DNA of 64,000 nucleotides, from positions 242,898-306,897 of the forward strand of contig NW_003206506.1 of NCBI RefSeq assembly GCF_000006405.1. Reading direction: 5' to 3'. Source of the DNA: Perkinsus marinus ATCC 50983 (taxonomy: Eukaryota; Perkinsozoa; Perkinsida; Perkinsidae). Shown here piece by piece: positions 36,201-49,500 of the stretch. The position numbers were made by a program, and so were the translations under genes. Each line of letters starts with the position of its first letter. The stretch's first letter is position 1. Under the pieces are notes generated by a model that was not told the DNA's origin, did not search any database, and saw nothing but the letters and a program-made list of their open reading frames with translations.

Positions 36201-37415
36201 GTCTTCAATCTACCCTTGCCAGCAGGTCTTGTTATACCATCTTATGTATTGGGCTCCCTAATAGGCCGTCTCACGTATGAGCTCATGCCCTCTACTACTC
36301 CTAATGATCAATATGTACTGGTTATTTACTCACCTTCCCTATACCTATCACTCAGTTCAACCCTTCGTCCATGGGTTTGATTGGCACAGTGGCCTTCGCG
36401 GCATCGGTAACACAGAGCTTCTCTTTGCTAGTAGCTATATATGAAGTTGCACCTAGTACGTTACTCTGTGCTCAGCTAGAGGTGATGTGCCGTGTGTAGG
36501 TCTTGGCACTGGGGGAACACTTCTACCACTCTGTGTTGCTACGGTTGCTGGAGTCCTTGTTTCGGGACAGATCTCGCCTAGCATATTTGACGTTATACTA
36601 CTACGGAAGAACCTTCCAGGCCGCCCAGCACTAACCAAAATGCGGAGGTACACCAGTAGACTAATCGTCGTTATAATGATGATGATGATCCTCTTGAACA
36701 GAGGGATGCTGCCTGTATGTGCGGTGATGACCCCTTCCAAGGATATCCCTAAGATACAGGATGAGGCATGGAGGCATCCGGGGAGTATAGACCCTGATGT
36801 AGTATTATAGGCCTCCTCGCCAAGATAATGGAAAGCATATCATCTTCAGACACTCGATTGTCACCTTCCCAAGATTCCAGTACTCTTGTCAACTGATAGC
36901 GGCCGTGCTATACTCGTCGCAGCAGCCCCTGTTGAAGAGTAGTTCTACCGCTGCTGAGCATCTTTCCCTCATGATTATCCTAGATTATTGGAACACTGTG
37001 GGGAGATGTCCCCCAGCGATGAAGCCGATGCACTATGTGATATGCTACCATGGTTGGACGTATCTCCAATGACATGCCCACCAGACGCTAGTGTACTACA
37101 GATCTATGGCAGAATGGAGTACAACTCGGAACAGGTATAACAGGGTGGCTCCCGTTCACCTTTTTGCGAACTTCATTTTAGATTTGTTTTGTGACTTTCC
37201 GAGGTGAACTCCTCGGTGCAGTGACTGCCGAAGATTTATTGTACAGGTAATTGAGTACCGATACCATGTGTCGTATTGTTGTTGTTTTCAGAGATCCTGT
37301 AGTCCCTATCCCAACAACCCCTCCATCTCATGATAGTGGGAGTTGGAGGACTATCAGCAGGCTGCACGATCATCACTTGCCAACTAATTTTGATGATAAT
37401 CCTGAACCATTATAG
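33256..37415 (+). CDS. CLC chloride channel or Cl-/H+ exchanger
   Basis: Long multi-exon gene. The cytosolic N-terminal region (33256-34330) is Ser/Pro/His-rich. The transport domain shows GSGIPEMKCELGG (Cl- site 1), GLPVGAEGPMVHIAA with the gating Glu of the G-x-EGP motif, AIFRAPIGGVLFALEVTSNHF, and near 36230 LPAGLVIPSYVLGSLIGR, the GxFxPxxxxG-type motif. A later exon (36510-36800) has a membrane segment then AVMTPSKDIPKI, a CBS-like opening; another ends LSTDSGRAILVAAAPVEE. The final exon reads RDPVVPIPTTPP to a stop at 37413-37415. Lys normally precedes EGP but is Ala here. CLC proteins move chloride across plasma or endomembranes; which is not determinable. Confidence 0.85.
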
Positions 37416-38142
37416 CTAAATATATTTTTAAATCAACAGAGTGTGTTTCACTCGTGCTATGCTGAATGACGAAGTTGAGTTCTAAAAGGATCTGTTTAAC
37501 AAACTCACAGTAATCACAATCATAGCATGCTCTATAATGAATCGCGTCCTGCTAAAAACGTATGGAGATCTTTGGCCAATAGATACAATATGAAGTTGGG
37601 TCTATTGCCAACATTACCGCCAAGTACAACGCGGTCTCGTATAAATTCAAGATAACCACACCATCGAGTGACCATCCAACCTATTGCCAAGTCTGCGATA
37701 TATACAATAAGTTCCTAAGTGGATATCGTTATGTGAGGTACATCTCTTAGAGATTCTCTTCCCTATACGCAGTTTGCAATTTAAAATAACAAGGGTTTCA
37801 AGACCCTCCCTGCAAGGAATTCATTCATTCTACCAAGAGGCGGCGTATCATTGTTGCTTATTACGGGTACTCTTATACGATTCCGCCCAAACTCCTGTTA
37901 CTAACGATCCAACACCTATTATATCGTAATGGGAAACAGGGTTCAGTGAACGTTAGCGATGATGGCAACTGTCAACAGTGATGGATGCCAAAACCCTCGA
38001 CAACTGTTATCCGCCATCCTTCCGAAGACAATCAACTAAATGGTGGCCGAGTTAGTACTACGCAGCTACTCATAACGGTGATGTCTCGATTCTAGGACAA
38101 CAGTGACTTTCGGTTATTATTGCTGCTGCTGTACAAGTGAAC
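37416..38142. other. No supported gene
   Basis: AT-richer stretch between the convergent 3' ends of the CLC gene and ABCE1. No open frame, RNA gene or repeat that I can support. Confidence 0.5.
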
Positions 38143-40679
38143 TTAATCCTCGAGAAGGAAGAAGTTGCCCTCAGCCTTCTGCTCCTTATCCTTCACAGAG
38201 TCGGACTTGTTGATTCTAGGCCTGTAATTGGTAGGATCACGGCGGAAGGTAATCTCCAAGGACTTCAAGAACTTGTTCATACCTGACAACAATATCACAA
38301 GAGTCTTCGAAGAGATCATGTTTGCTACCCGTGACGAGGGTCTCAGGTGAGGAAGCCGTACACTCGATACCAGGGGTACCGTCGTAGACTACGACACGAT
38401 CAGCGAGATAAGTTGCCATGATGAAATCGTGCTCCACAACGAAGGCAGTCTTCTTCGCGTGGAGGATGAATCGCTTGATGACCCTAGCGGCCACAACACG
38501 TTGCTCGACATCAAGATAGGCACTAGGCTCATCGATCAGATAAACATCAGCAGGCTTGCCTAACGCCAGTACAATGGCAACACGCTGAAGCTCACCACCT
38601 GAAAGGATGGTAAACAAGGTGATTGGGAGACGCTGTAGAACCCCACCTGATAGATTCTGTACATTCTGGTCAAGTAGCTGATCGATAAGCATAGGACGAG
38701 TGACATCAGATACGAATTGGGGATGCAGGAACTGTGAGCGGATCTTGGCGTGAAGCAGATCTCGCACCTGAACGAAGGCGGATGGGGAATATGCAGGTCT
38801 GAGGATAAGACGCCTACCGATCCATCAAATCTAGCATGGATTGTCTGAGGCTTGTAGGAGACATTCATGCGGGGTACCTCTACACCATCCTCATCAGGCT
38901 TGAGTAGACCGGCAAGCATACGAATGAACGTGGTCTTGCCTAAGATATGAACACATACAAGATGGCCGCCATAACTGCCAGGGATCATTACCTGTTCCGT
39001 TCTGTCCGAGCATAACGATGATCTCAGAGCTAGAGAAGTTGCCAGATTCGATATGGAGCTTGAAGGTACCCATAGTTTTGGTCATAGCAGGATAATCTTG
39101 GCTATACATCCTCTTGCTATCATCAAGATCAGTATTCTCTGATACCTTACAATAGGATAGGTCACAGTTATGCTGATCGCATTCAAGTAAACTACCCTGA
39201 AGTTCAAGGCGACTTCGCGGAAACGAAGATTCTCGGTAGGAATGAAACCGTCCAGGAATATATTAAGACCTTCACGAACGGAGAAGGGCATTGTGACAAC
39301 GCCATATGCAGTAGGAGTGCCCTGCAGTAAGGTAGTGCTGATTATGCAATGCTGAATGATGCTGTTGCTTACCCATAGGCAGCAAACGTAATCAGAAAGA
39401 TAATCCAAGACTGATAGATCATGCTCAACCACGATGATGTAGTTATCGGACGTCTGTAGGTCACGGATAACCTAAGACGGATACACAAGACTAGTCGTGA
39501 TATCGTGAACGTCGTTATTATCATTACATGAGCAGCCTCTAAACGCTGCCTGACATCAAGATAGGAGCTAGGCTCATCAAACATATAAACAGATGCATTC
39601 AACTCGCATACTACTGCGATAGCGAAACGCTGTAACTCTCCACCTGATAGGATAAGCATTGGCAGGGAAAAGGTGTGGGGATAGGAACTTACCTGATAGA
39701 TCCTTGATCTCACGATCGACTAGATGTTCGAGATCCAAACGCTTCAATAACTGGGGTACAATATGTCGCTCATCCTTCCGAGCAAGGGTCTCTCCAACCT
39801 GAGGGCTTGAGTACAGGGAGAAGTTCTTGTCTTAACATTATATGTTTACCTTGCCACGGACAGCCTTGGGGATGTTATCGACATACTGAGGTTTGATGGT
39901 CGCCTTCAGTTTATCCTCCAGGATTTTAACGAAGTAGTTTTGCAGATCAGATCCGCGGAAGTACCTAACCGAGGTAATGTAGAAAGGGTAGTGATGACTA
40001 CGGTCTTGTTACTGAAGGATCTCGCTCCAGTCCGGGGGGTCATCGAATCGTCCGAGATTAGGCTTCAGCTTACCGGACAATATCTTCAATGCAGTAGATT
40101 TACCAATACCTGATAGTCATAATCCCAGCTTGGTGGTTATAGGATTATGGTACTACCATTGGTTCCGACAAGACCAAGGACTTGACCAGGGCGAGGCATA
40201 GGTAGCCTGTGTAGCTTGAAGGTATTGGGACCATATCTACACAGGGCAGCCCTCCTCACACTATAGAGTAGTGTTACTACTAATACCTATGAGTAGTCTG
40301 CCCACTAAGGTCCTTGGGTAGATTAATGATGGTAATAGCATCGAAGGGGCACTTCTTGACGCATATACCACAACCAATACAGAGGGTCTCCGAGATCCAT
40401 GAGACCTTGGAATGTCTATCGACCTCTACACAGAACTTACCAGTACGGTTCACGGGGCAGTACCTTGGCAACATATATTATACCTCCCATACAGTATTGA
40501 ACACTATTCACTCCCAATTGTGTACACCAAGAACGCTGTGTATGCCAACCCACTCACTTTTTGCATTCAAGTTGGCACTTCTTAGGTTTGCATCTATCCT
40601 CACTGACAATGGCGATACGTAGACGCTGCTCCTCTCCAGATCCACCTCCCTTCTTATCCTTTTTGTCCTTTTTTCCCAT
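38143..40679 (-). CDS. ABCE1: ABCE1/Rli1 ribosome-recycling ATPase
   Basis: Fe-S ABC ATPase that splits post-termination ribosomes. First exon 40679-40558 starts [10 protein letters not shown] and contains [19 protein letters not shown]. The next (40463-40287) has [11 protein letters not shown] and [19 protein letters not shown], giving the two [4Fe-4S] cysteine sets. NBD1 follows ([48 protein letters not shown]) and then NBD2 ([50 protein letters not shown]). The end reads [16 protein letters not shown] and GNFFLLED, then TAA at 38143-38145. All Walker A, signature and Walker B motifs are intact. About nine short introns interrupt it. It diverges from NOG1. Confidence 0.95.
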
Positions 40680-40985
40680 GGCAACAACAACAACTGCCAC
40701 TGTTATATGGTCTGGACAACTGACGAGAGCGAGGAGCAACGCGCACGCCACTATAATCGATTGACCTCTGCTTTGGCCCCAACAGCCGGGTATGGGCGAC
40801 GCAGGTATGATACGATGAATGCATACAATTATGATGATTAGAATGATAGCTTGGACTATGAGGTTTCGTTAATTGATAAACATATTGTTGATACTAGGTC
40901 GACTGGTGGATGTTGTTGTTGTAGTTGTTGGTAGTTGGTGGCAGCAACAGCTACCGCCTCATACACGTCGATAAGTTAACACTAG
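40680..40985. promoter_or_regulatory. Divergent promoter of ABCE1 and NOG1
   Basis: The 306 bp between start codons of two ribosome factors transcribed in opposite directions. It includes a (GTT)n-rich tract at about 40911-40931. No specific promoter element is recognisable by eye. Confidence 0.5.
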
Positions 40986-41569
40986 ATGTATTCTTTCAAG
41001 GAGATACAGACGGTCATACCGGCCAAGGATATGGTGGATGTCGTCCTGAGGTATTAATGAGAGTGGGAGGTCTGGCGTTGAACTATGTTGATGCTAGTCG
41101 GACGCAGCGACGGACTCCTACAGAGGTCCATCCCCAGTTTAAGATCACACGTATCCGGAGCTTTTACATGCGGAAGGTTAGTCTGCTCAAGCTAGGGTTC
41201 GCAACCAGCTTATGGTATGGGATACTCAGGTGAAGTTCTGTCAAACGACGTTTAATGAGAAACTACAGAAGATCCTTGAAGAGTTCCCTAAGATCGATGA
41301 TCTCCATCCCTTCTATGCTGATCTATGCANNNNNNNNNNNNNNNNNNNNNNNNNNNNNNNNNNNNNNNNNNNNNNNNNNNNNNNNNNNNNNNNNNNNNNN
41401 NNNNNNNNNNNNNNNNNNNNNNNNNNNNNCTGCTGAGGTTATCAAGAGGCAGAAGCAGAGGAGGTTGGCTAGAGATGCTAAGAAGGGAGAAGGAGATCAT
41501 CATATCCCCGAGAAGAAGCCTAAGCATCTATTCTCTGGCAAGATGGGCTTTAAGAGGGATCGTCGTTGA
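40986..41569 (+). CDS. NOG1: NOG1 nucleolar GTP-binding protein, middle lost in gap
   Basis: NOG1 (GTPBP4) is a 60S ribosome biogenesis GTPase. N-terminal exons 40986-41050, 41098-41176 and 41230 to the gap give [41 protein letters not shown] and [10 protein letters not shown], the conserved NOG1 N-domain. Just after 100 N, the sequence resumes with the extreme C terminus: [13 protein letters not shown], then [18 protein letters not shown] and TGA at 41567-41569. The GTPase domain and most of the C-terminal half, several hundred residues, are missing, so the true gap must be well over 1 kb. The gene itself is probably whole in the organism. Confidence 0.9.
41330..41429. other. Assembly gap (100 N) inside NOG1
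   Basis: A 100-N placeholder. The flanks encode the N-terminal domain and the last 45 residues of one protein, so the real distance is much larger than 100 bp. Confidence 0.99.
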
Positions 41570-42357
41570 GAACAGCAGCAACAACAACAATCACGTCATC
41601 ATCATCACAATGTATCAACTACCAACTGCTATATGTACTCTATCGTCACCATCCTTTTCGATGCTATCGAGCATGGTGATGGTTGCCAAGGCAGTCATAG
41701 GAAGTGTCGTCGCTTGCTCCGTTGCCGTCCACCATCAATCCATCACCATTACGTTACTTGTATCTCTACAACCATCACAGTCAATACAGCTGGTTTCATC
41801 GTCATGCCCCATGCAGTGTTATGTTACATTAGTTCACACCAACAACAACAAAAGCAACCACCTTCACTGGATTTCACGCGAGCCAAGAACTGAGGCGCAG
41901 CAGGAGTAGGCTGGCCGTGGAAGAGGATAGCCTCATTGCTGACGAATAAGGAGGGTATTGAGAAGGAAAGAATTTCGCTTGAAAAACTCATTACCAAAAC
42001 TTAGGCACGCGGTCATTTTCACTATTCGCCTGATTCGATTCAGAGTCAAGCCAAAATCGAGGCAGGAGGCAGAAGTGACTGATTTTCCAAGGCCTGAGCA
42101 GGAGAGATTCCGCAACGTAACGCTGAGAGGGAAGAGGAAGGAGGAGGACTGGGAGGGTTGATATCGATATACACAAGGCTCACGTCGATGATTTCATCGC
42201 AAGCAGTTAATAAGTGCTAGTAATTGCCTGTTATAGCTCCGATGATGATAAGTGTGGTAGCCTTCCTGGGGCACCTCCGCGTGATGATGTCGATTTGAGC
42301 TGTTCTCTCTCCATTGCATTACTACTGGTTTCAAAAGTTGATTTTTACACTCCATCG
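41570..42357. other. No resolved gene
   Basis: CAA/CAT-rich sequence after NOG1. A basic plus-strand frame at 41958-42161 (VKPKSRQEAEVTDFPRP, RGKRKEEDWEG) may be real but has no family match; neither its start nor neighbours are clear. Confidence 0.35.
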
Positions 42358-42897
42358 ATGAGCTCACCAGTTTGGAACACATTTGCCTACATCTTCATGC
42401 CTTCCGGGGTAGGTGGATGCCCTCCTGACTACTATGATGTGGTATCCGCAGGCGTTCCTCTGCATGCTCCTCTTGTCGGGTCTGCCTTTCTTCGAGCGCC
42501 TTGCTCAAGGAGTGTCTCGCATAACAGTGAAGATAGGAAGGATCGAGTTTGGCTGTCTCAACTTTTTCGCTGGGATAGTAAGTCAATTGGGAATGACGCT
42601 TGTCGTTTACACTCGTCCTTCAGTCCGCATTTTTCCTATTCTCCGAGATCATGAAGTTGCAGGAAGCAGCTGCAAGACAGGGGGATTTCCCCTCAGTGGA
42701 GCTTTCTGACAAGTTCAAGTTGCAGAGGTGAGGCCACTGCTCTCTGCCGCTCTTATCATCAGTATTCTTGCAGTGACATTGATAGGTGGCATCATGAGCG
42801 CAACTTTTGGATATCCCTCTTCGTCCTCACGTTATGGGTGGTGGCAGCGAGGCTCACTACTCTCATTCGCCGACACCGACTGAACAAGAAGAACTAG
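42358..42897 (+). CDS. BAP31/Yet-family ER membrane protein
   Basis: Four exons (42358-42408, 42452-42577, 42624-42727, 42786-42897; introns 43, 46 and 58 nt) give 130 residues. Three hydrophobic segments run in the order of BCAP29/BCAP31/Yet1: MSSPVWNTFAYIFMPS into LCMLLLSGLPFFERLAQGV, then IEFGCLNFFAGI/FFLFSEI, then a polar loop and the family-typical HERNFWISLFVLTLWVVAARL with TTLIRR. The cytosolic coiled coil of animal BAP31 is absent; the tail ends RHRLNKKN, a KKxx-like ER retrieval signal. BAP31 proteins chaperone ER membrane cargo. Confidence 0.8.
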
Positions 42898-43270
42898 GAA
42901 TTGGAATGATAAGATTGAGTTAACACATATGAAGCTTTCCCGATTGTGGTATCGTGTGGTGTTGCAAGTACGTGTTCGGCGTAAAGTGAACATACAAAAT
43001 GGTTGTCAGTTAGTACGGTGGGGACGAGCGACAAGTAACAACACCCATCTGAAGTCGAAGAGCAGTGGTACAAAGGAACAGGGATTGTACCGTGATGAGG
43101 AATAAGTTGGAGCGGCACAATCGAACTAGGGACTGCAGAAGGCATAGTCCGTGTGAGGTATAGGCACAGATGTTCATATTGATGGGCCGAACGCAATACA
43201 ATACGCCCAATATGATGAAAGGCCGCAGTGCGGCTGCTATTCATGCATTATGTTTGGGATATTAGTCCGT

Positions 43271-43307
<37 letters not shown>

Positions 43308-43549
43308 GTTGCCAACATCCTTTGCCTCCCTCGCAGGATCGCTGCAACACGTTTGGTATCTCGGACAAGAGATCTTCTCATTTCGAGGCGAACAGACACG
43401 GGAGTCTTCGTATGACATCTTGCAAACTTCGCCTAACATCAACATCTCCCCGAGTATTCCCCCTTGTTCTCACCCCAGTAGGACTTAATGCCCCTCTGTT
43501 CAAAGGAAGTGGCTGGGGAATAGGTCGCAGCTGAGGACACTTATCGTGC
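42898..43549. repeat. Intergenic stretch with (CAT)n microsatellite
   Basis: No gene supported. A pure (ATC)12 tract lies at 43271-43306; the poly-His and poly-Ile frames through it are artefacts. Confidence 0.6.
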
Positions 43550-46500
43550 CTAGGATTGAAGCTGACTCCAGGTTCGTGATCTACTCGAGGTTTCTCCCGA
43601 TCCTGAAGCCCTGACAGCTACCGGGGGGGGGCACATGTGATAGCAGGAGACCTGTGGGATACCAGCAACCGCTAGCTGATTAGAACTCCATCCACGGCTA
43701 TCCACAATGCCATACCCAGCAGGTCGTTTATCCGATAAAGGTATCCAAGACTCAGACGGGAGGGGGTGGTGAGGTGGTTGGCCCAGAGCCGGGGGGTAGC
43801 CCTGCATCGAGCAGTAGAGTGAGGGATTTAGAGTAGACGGACGCCTACGTGGCGTAGTAGAAGGCGCGATTCCGCTTCCTTATACTTCGCGGCGACCTCA
43901 TTGGCCGTGACCTCGAGATGGGCAATGCGATCGTTCAGCTTCTGACCATGGAGGCACAACATCTCATACTATATGCTGCATTGTAGGATGGGACTCACTG
44001 TTAACTGCAGTACCGCTTCCATATCCACCACTGGTGTCGGTGATGGTCGAGGTGGTGATGATGGTGGCGAGTGATTCACAATGGCTGTTACCTGCGAACC
44101 GGGAATGAGCCCTTCTCGTGTGCCCATCTTACTGCCTTGTTGCTGCTTTGTTGGGTCTCCATCAAGTATGCTTCCCTCACCTCCCTCGGGCTCTTCACTA
44201 CTGGTTCCAGTACGAGCTCTGGTGACACGGAGATATCCCGCATTGTGGGAGTGTCATCCTCCTCTAGCCAACTGTGCCCCCCTTCGCTATCCACACCAAC
44301 TTCCATTTGGAGTATCGTTGGGGACGTTTGCACTTGGACGTGGGAATGCTGGTAGTTTGGATAACCATCTCAACAAAGTGCTCATCTAACCTCCTGTAAG
44401 GATGAGTTCGGGTTGGAGATCTCCTCATCCACCATCCTTGTCGGTGACGACTCGGGGACCATCTGAGACGATAAGTCACGTTATTTATTGGCGTGATATT
44501 CACCATTCCATGACTATCCCCTACGGCTGCTGGTAGGTGGAGCTCCCGACTCTCTTGTGGTGGATTAACGATGGTGGATTGAAGCATCGCCGTTGATGAA
44601 GGGGATGTCTTTTCCTCTACTGCTGCTACCACATCGCCCTCTACCACATTATCCGAGGGTGGCGGTGGAGTGAATGACCCAGGTCGGGCTACCGCATAGT
44701 GGACTACTTCCTATACAGGGCATCAACTGAGAGCTACACCCCACACAACCCACCACATGCTCCTCCATCCCAGGTGGGGTAGGGGTATTCCGGTTAACGG
44801 TAGATGCCTCTAACTCAGCTATGCTTCTAGTAAGGTCCTGAGAAGGGGCGAATACCTTATTCTAATAGATTCGCGTACATTAATCCTCTTTACTGTACTG
44901 TTACCACCACATACATCCTCGTGTGCGAGAGTACGACAGCTACCTTCTATGCACTACAGAGGGGAAGACCACTCACCTCAACATCATACCTCCACCATAC
45001 CGAAGTATCGTCCATAACTCCGTCAACATGCACAATTTGTCGCCTGTCGCATTGCGTCCTCTCGATAGAGGGATGTCCGTCCTGGATCTCTGAGCCTCCC
45101 TCCTCCTTTCCAACAGGAACCCCTTGGTCCTCACCTTGATCATTCTGACCAACGATGAGGACGGTCCCTCCTGCCTTGTTTGCTCGACCACACTCAGCAC
45201 ACCTCATTGCTTACTCCGCTGGAATGGTCAGGTAGCTCACACTGCGATGAATTTGGCCGTTCATACCCTATCATCGTTGGTATAGTATCCTCTGTAATTG
45301 GTCCCAAGGTAATAGGAACTGCGGATGCTATCTGACGAGGCGTAATAGTCATACCAACCTTGGAGAGCTTATCTCACTTCCCCTCCATCAATGACCTCCG
45401 CGGTATCGTCTCTATTAGCGAGGTACCTCACTTTCTCGTCCATAAGGGTGAGGACACGGAGCAAGGTTTGAACATCTGGGTTTGTAACGTTACGAAGCTT
45501 GGCATAGATGAGCATGCTACCGGCGTATGGTACACGTTTATAGTCAATATTAGTAGCATTACCCTTCGAGCCGGGGTGTAACATGAACTCCCTCTACAGC
45601 AAAGCACGATGAGCAAGGGATCAAGGAAGAGGTGATCTCACCTCCCCCGAGAATGGCTCATCATCTACGACAGGCCCAACCCCTATTCCTCCCACTCGTA
45701 TTATAGCTGACTCGACGCTCGCACCGACCTGGTTAAACCAAAGTGAGGGCCTGGCGCATTACCACGATGTTCATAGTAATACAGCTGGAGTGTCGCTCGT
45801 AGGCACTGCATCCAAAGGCGGTCCGACATAGTTCAAAGTAGTGCTACAGTCTCCATCACGCCCAGTCTCTGTCCTTCTACTCTGAAAGTCAGTGAAGAGC
45901 TCACGATGATCCAAGCGAAGGCGCCAGAATAGCGACGAGATTGCCTCACCCCATCAGGGGTGCCGTCACTGATGACATCAGCATTTTGTACAGTGGCTTC
46001 CGGTTCCTGTCGATTGGAAGCACGACGATCACTGGATTGAGTTTCCGCTTCTAACCCTCCACCGGGCTTGATGTGGATAGTCTGTGTAACACAAGGATTG
46101 TTCTGAATTTGGTGATAGCAGCTATAACTCGTCTGTGCGGACAGACTCACCTGGGAAGAGCTCGCCTCTGTGAAAGCACTAGCTGCGGTATCCTGGGATT
46201 CATCCCGCGAAGTAGGCGCCCGAAGCTCATCAGCTCCATCCGCGGCTTCCGTGTATCGAGCTCCACTACTCGTGAGATGTTTCACTCTCTCACCCATGAG
46301 GTTTAAGGCACGCGCAAGAGTAAGCGTATCTAGGCACGTGGACCCCCAGTCACTCGAACTCCCAATGTACATTCACCACACTACCGCTAGTCGACATGCC
46401 GTCATAATCGATATCAAAAGCAACTTCAGTGTGGGTAGAGGCAGTCGGAGCGTCCTGAAATATAATGAGATGGACTCCTGACACCCTAGACGGGGACTAT

Positions 46501-49500
46501 GGAAGGTGTGTTAGAGTGGACTGGCTCACTGCTTCAAGAGGTGACGTTTCTATCTCTACAACCTCATCCCCTGCTTCATGATGGCTCATCTCATTCGACT
46601 TGATGCCACTTTGGTGTTCCTGAAGCAGTTGACTAAAAAGATGCAACGCTGACAGGAGGAACTCGCAGTATTCCGGTGTGAGGATTCATGTATCTCATGG
46701 ATGTATCATCCCCGAATACAACCCGAACCCGGATGCAGGCATTATTACGGACCCCTATATATATGCCCGAAATGCTTCTGTACGATTGATCCAATCTTGC
46801 GATAACAGGATCCTCCAGCGAGTGTAGGAGCGACCAAGATGAATGTGCATATTTCTCACCGGCACAGTCGAATCCATGATCCGTGCGGGGGGCGGCTCCG
46901 GGCGAGGACGCCCATCTTCCAAGCGGATGAGGGAGGAGGCGAGTGACTTGGGAGCGGGATCGGCAGCTACATCCGGTTGGTGGTGGTGTGCAGGAGGCTG
47001 ATCCTCTCGATCTTGTCGCCTCTTGATCGATTGGCATCGCTTCTGTCTGGCGGAGAGAGCACCTTCTAGAGGGCGTCTATTAGTTGATATATCAACAAGC
47101 AGCTGACATGTTGCCAAGATCTGTAATAATAATAATTGAATGGAGGAGGAGTGGGATTATCCAGCCCTTACTGCACCACTCCATCCTGATACACAGTCCA
47201 CTAAAGCCTCCATGCGGACGAGTGCATTATGGGATAATGCTGCCAAGTCCCGGGGGCCTAGGTCTAAAGATACACGCCCAACACCGTACCTGAAGTATCG
47301 ATGTGGGAGAGCCCTAGGAGAAGGAGAGTATCCTACAGCTGATACTCGCCCTGCCAGAGCTCCACTGCCGCCTGTACTTTAGGCTGTTGACCGATACCGC
47401 CCGATTCTGGTTTATTCTCTGACACTACCAATGAGCTGCTGATAATAGCGAGGTCACAGAGCTCTGCATCTCCATAGTATCCATAACCATCTCGAGGGGA
47501 TGTATGTAACTCTTGAGTGGCTGTACCATCACTATCACCACCACCACCTTTCAATCGGACAATCAAGTCCTTAGGTAAAGGAGGTCCTCCGTCCGCTGGA
47601 GTCAGAGACTGCACGGCCATGTATACCCATATATCATCATCCGAGATAGTGGGGATAGATGCTACAGTACCCATCGGCCCTGATGAGGTCTTCTTCTTTG
47701 CCGACCTATCCACCGATCTCTCCCGTGGTCGAGGCCGCCGCCGCCGCCGCCCCGTACGACTCTCCGAACTTGGCGTTACCTGGCTTTCAAACCGTTAACA
47801 GGGGGACCAGGCTAAGAATCATCGAGCTGTAGGGTTTATCCCACCTTCGAGCCTCCGGTGTCCTTCGGAGTGTCTGGGCGATACTCCTGCGGGTGCTGTT
47901 GCTGCTTCCAACGACTATCATATTTCCCTGCTGTATCGATCTCTGCCGATGCCCCACTGCGTGCTCCCTCAAACATGGGGTCCGCAGCGAGGAGGTCAGC
48001 CCAATGACGGTCGGATGGACGAATTCCAGAAGAGGATGGTAGGAACCCAAAAGGCTCAGAGTAGACTGCGGCCAGTTGCAGAGCTGTAGATAGGCAAGTG
48101 TCCGGTTTGTCGTTGTCGCTGGTCTTGGTACGAGAGACCGGGGCATTTGGAACAGCAGCAGCAGGAGGTCTAGATGCCCTTTGTGGAGAGGGCTGATGAG
48201 CTGGATGCCCTATCTGTGATGGATCTGGTAGGCTCGCTCCTGAATCTAGATAAGCGAGGTTCAGTCTGAATGAGCAGAGGTGGGGTGGCTCACTCTGTCG
48301 AGAGAGCATTGATCCATCATAAGGTCCATTATTAGTGGATGGAGTGGGCCCATCTACTGTAGCTGCTGGGGAGATGAACCTTGAATAGGGCGATGGAGTC
48401 GGCCCAAAGGGATAGGTCGGGGACGGTGCCGAGAGCTCCATCACAGGGGGAGGTGGACGATATGTTGTGGTGGGATATTGCCTGGATGATGGGTGAGCAT
48501 CCTGACGGTCGAGCTAATGAAGTAAATCATTGAACCGTTGTATATACCCCATAGTTAGCCTCGAGGAAGTTACCATATGACGGTGTAGCTGACGATATCC
48601 CACCACTGGTATGCGATGGAGGCGGCGGCGGCGGTGATAGTGTTCGCGAGCTGCATGCAGGGGGTACTCTGAATAAGCCGCCGTCAATCGCGGTTTGTAT
48701 GGACAGCCTTCGTACTTATTGGCCGTACAGGCCGCTGATTCACCTGTGGATGGTGGCGGACGAATGATGACGGGGAACTGATGCGGTGCACTGGTCTTCC
48801 ACAGCACGCTCAACTTCACGCGTAGCTTTCGAGTACTACCCTCTCCATGAGAAGTATGGAGGGGGAAGCACCTGCGGCAATGATCACTGACACTGTGAAG
48901 GATCGTAATATAGGTAAAGTTGGGGGTCACAGGAGGGAGAGGAGCGGCAGTAATCAACACACAGAGGCTCCTGGAATGTCGATCACCCCTCAATCCGCAC
49001 TGCCATAGTCCCGCCCGCTCTTGCTTCTGCTACAGCCGGCTGGAGGGGAAGTTTGCAGGTTTCAACTGCTCGGTTGTGATCTGCTGGTGAGGCCACCGTT
49101 CGCAAGGAGACTGAGCGAGCATCTGAACAGTGGTGGTTATACGAGGGTAGACAGGAGCTTCCATAAAAGCATGACAGTGCACTAGAGTTGATGAAGAAAC
49201 TCACCATTGAGATACTTTAGGAATTTAGGCGGGGTACAGCGGATGTTGTAAGCTATACTTGACTTATCGAAGGGCGTTGCTGTGTTGGCAGGCCTGATGA
49301 TAGTATTGTCTGAGGAAGGAACAGCATGCAGACTCACGTTAATAACGGCTGTGTGCTCAGGGCGTGCTTTGCCGCTGGGTCACCCCACCAGACAACACGG
49401 AACTTCGCAGCAGTATTGTCATCAGCACCAGGAGGATCATCCTTCGTCCCTCCATCCACTTGTTGCGTTAACTCATGTAATATCACCTCGTGTAGATCCA

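Noticed and set aside
41255-41909. Long plus-strand frames spanning the second N gap
   Set aside because: Artefacts of the gap. The real coding frame is NOG1.
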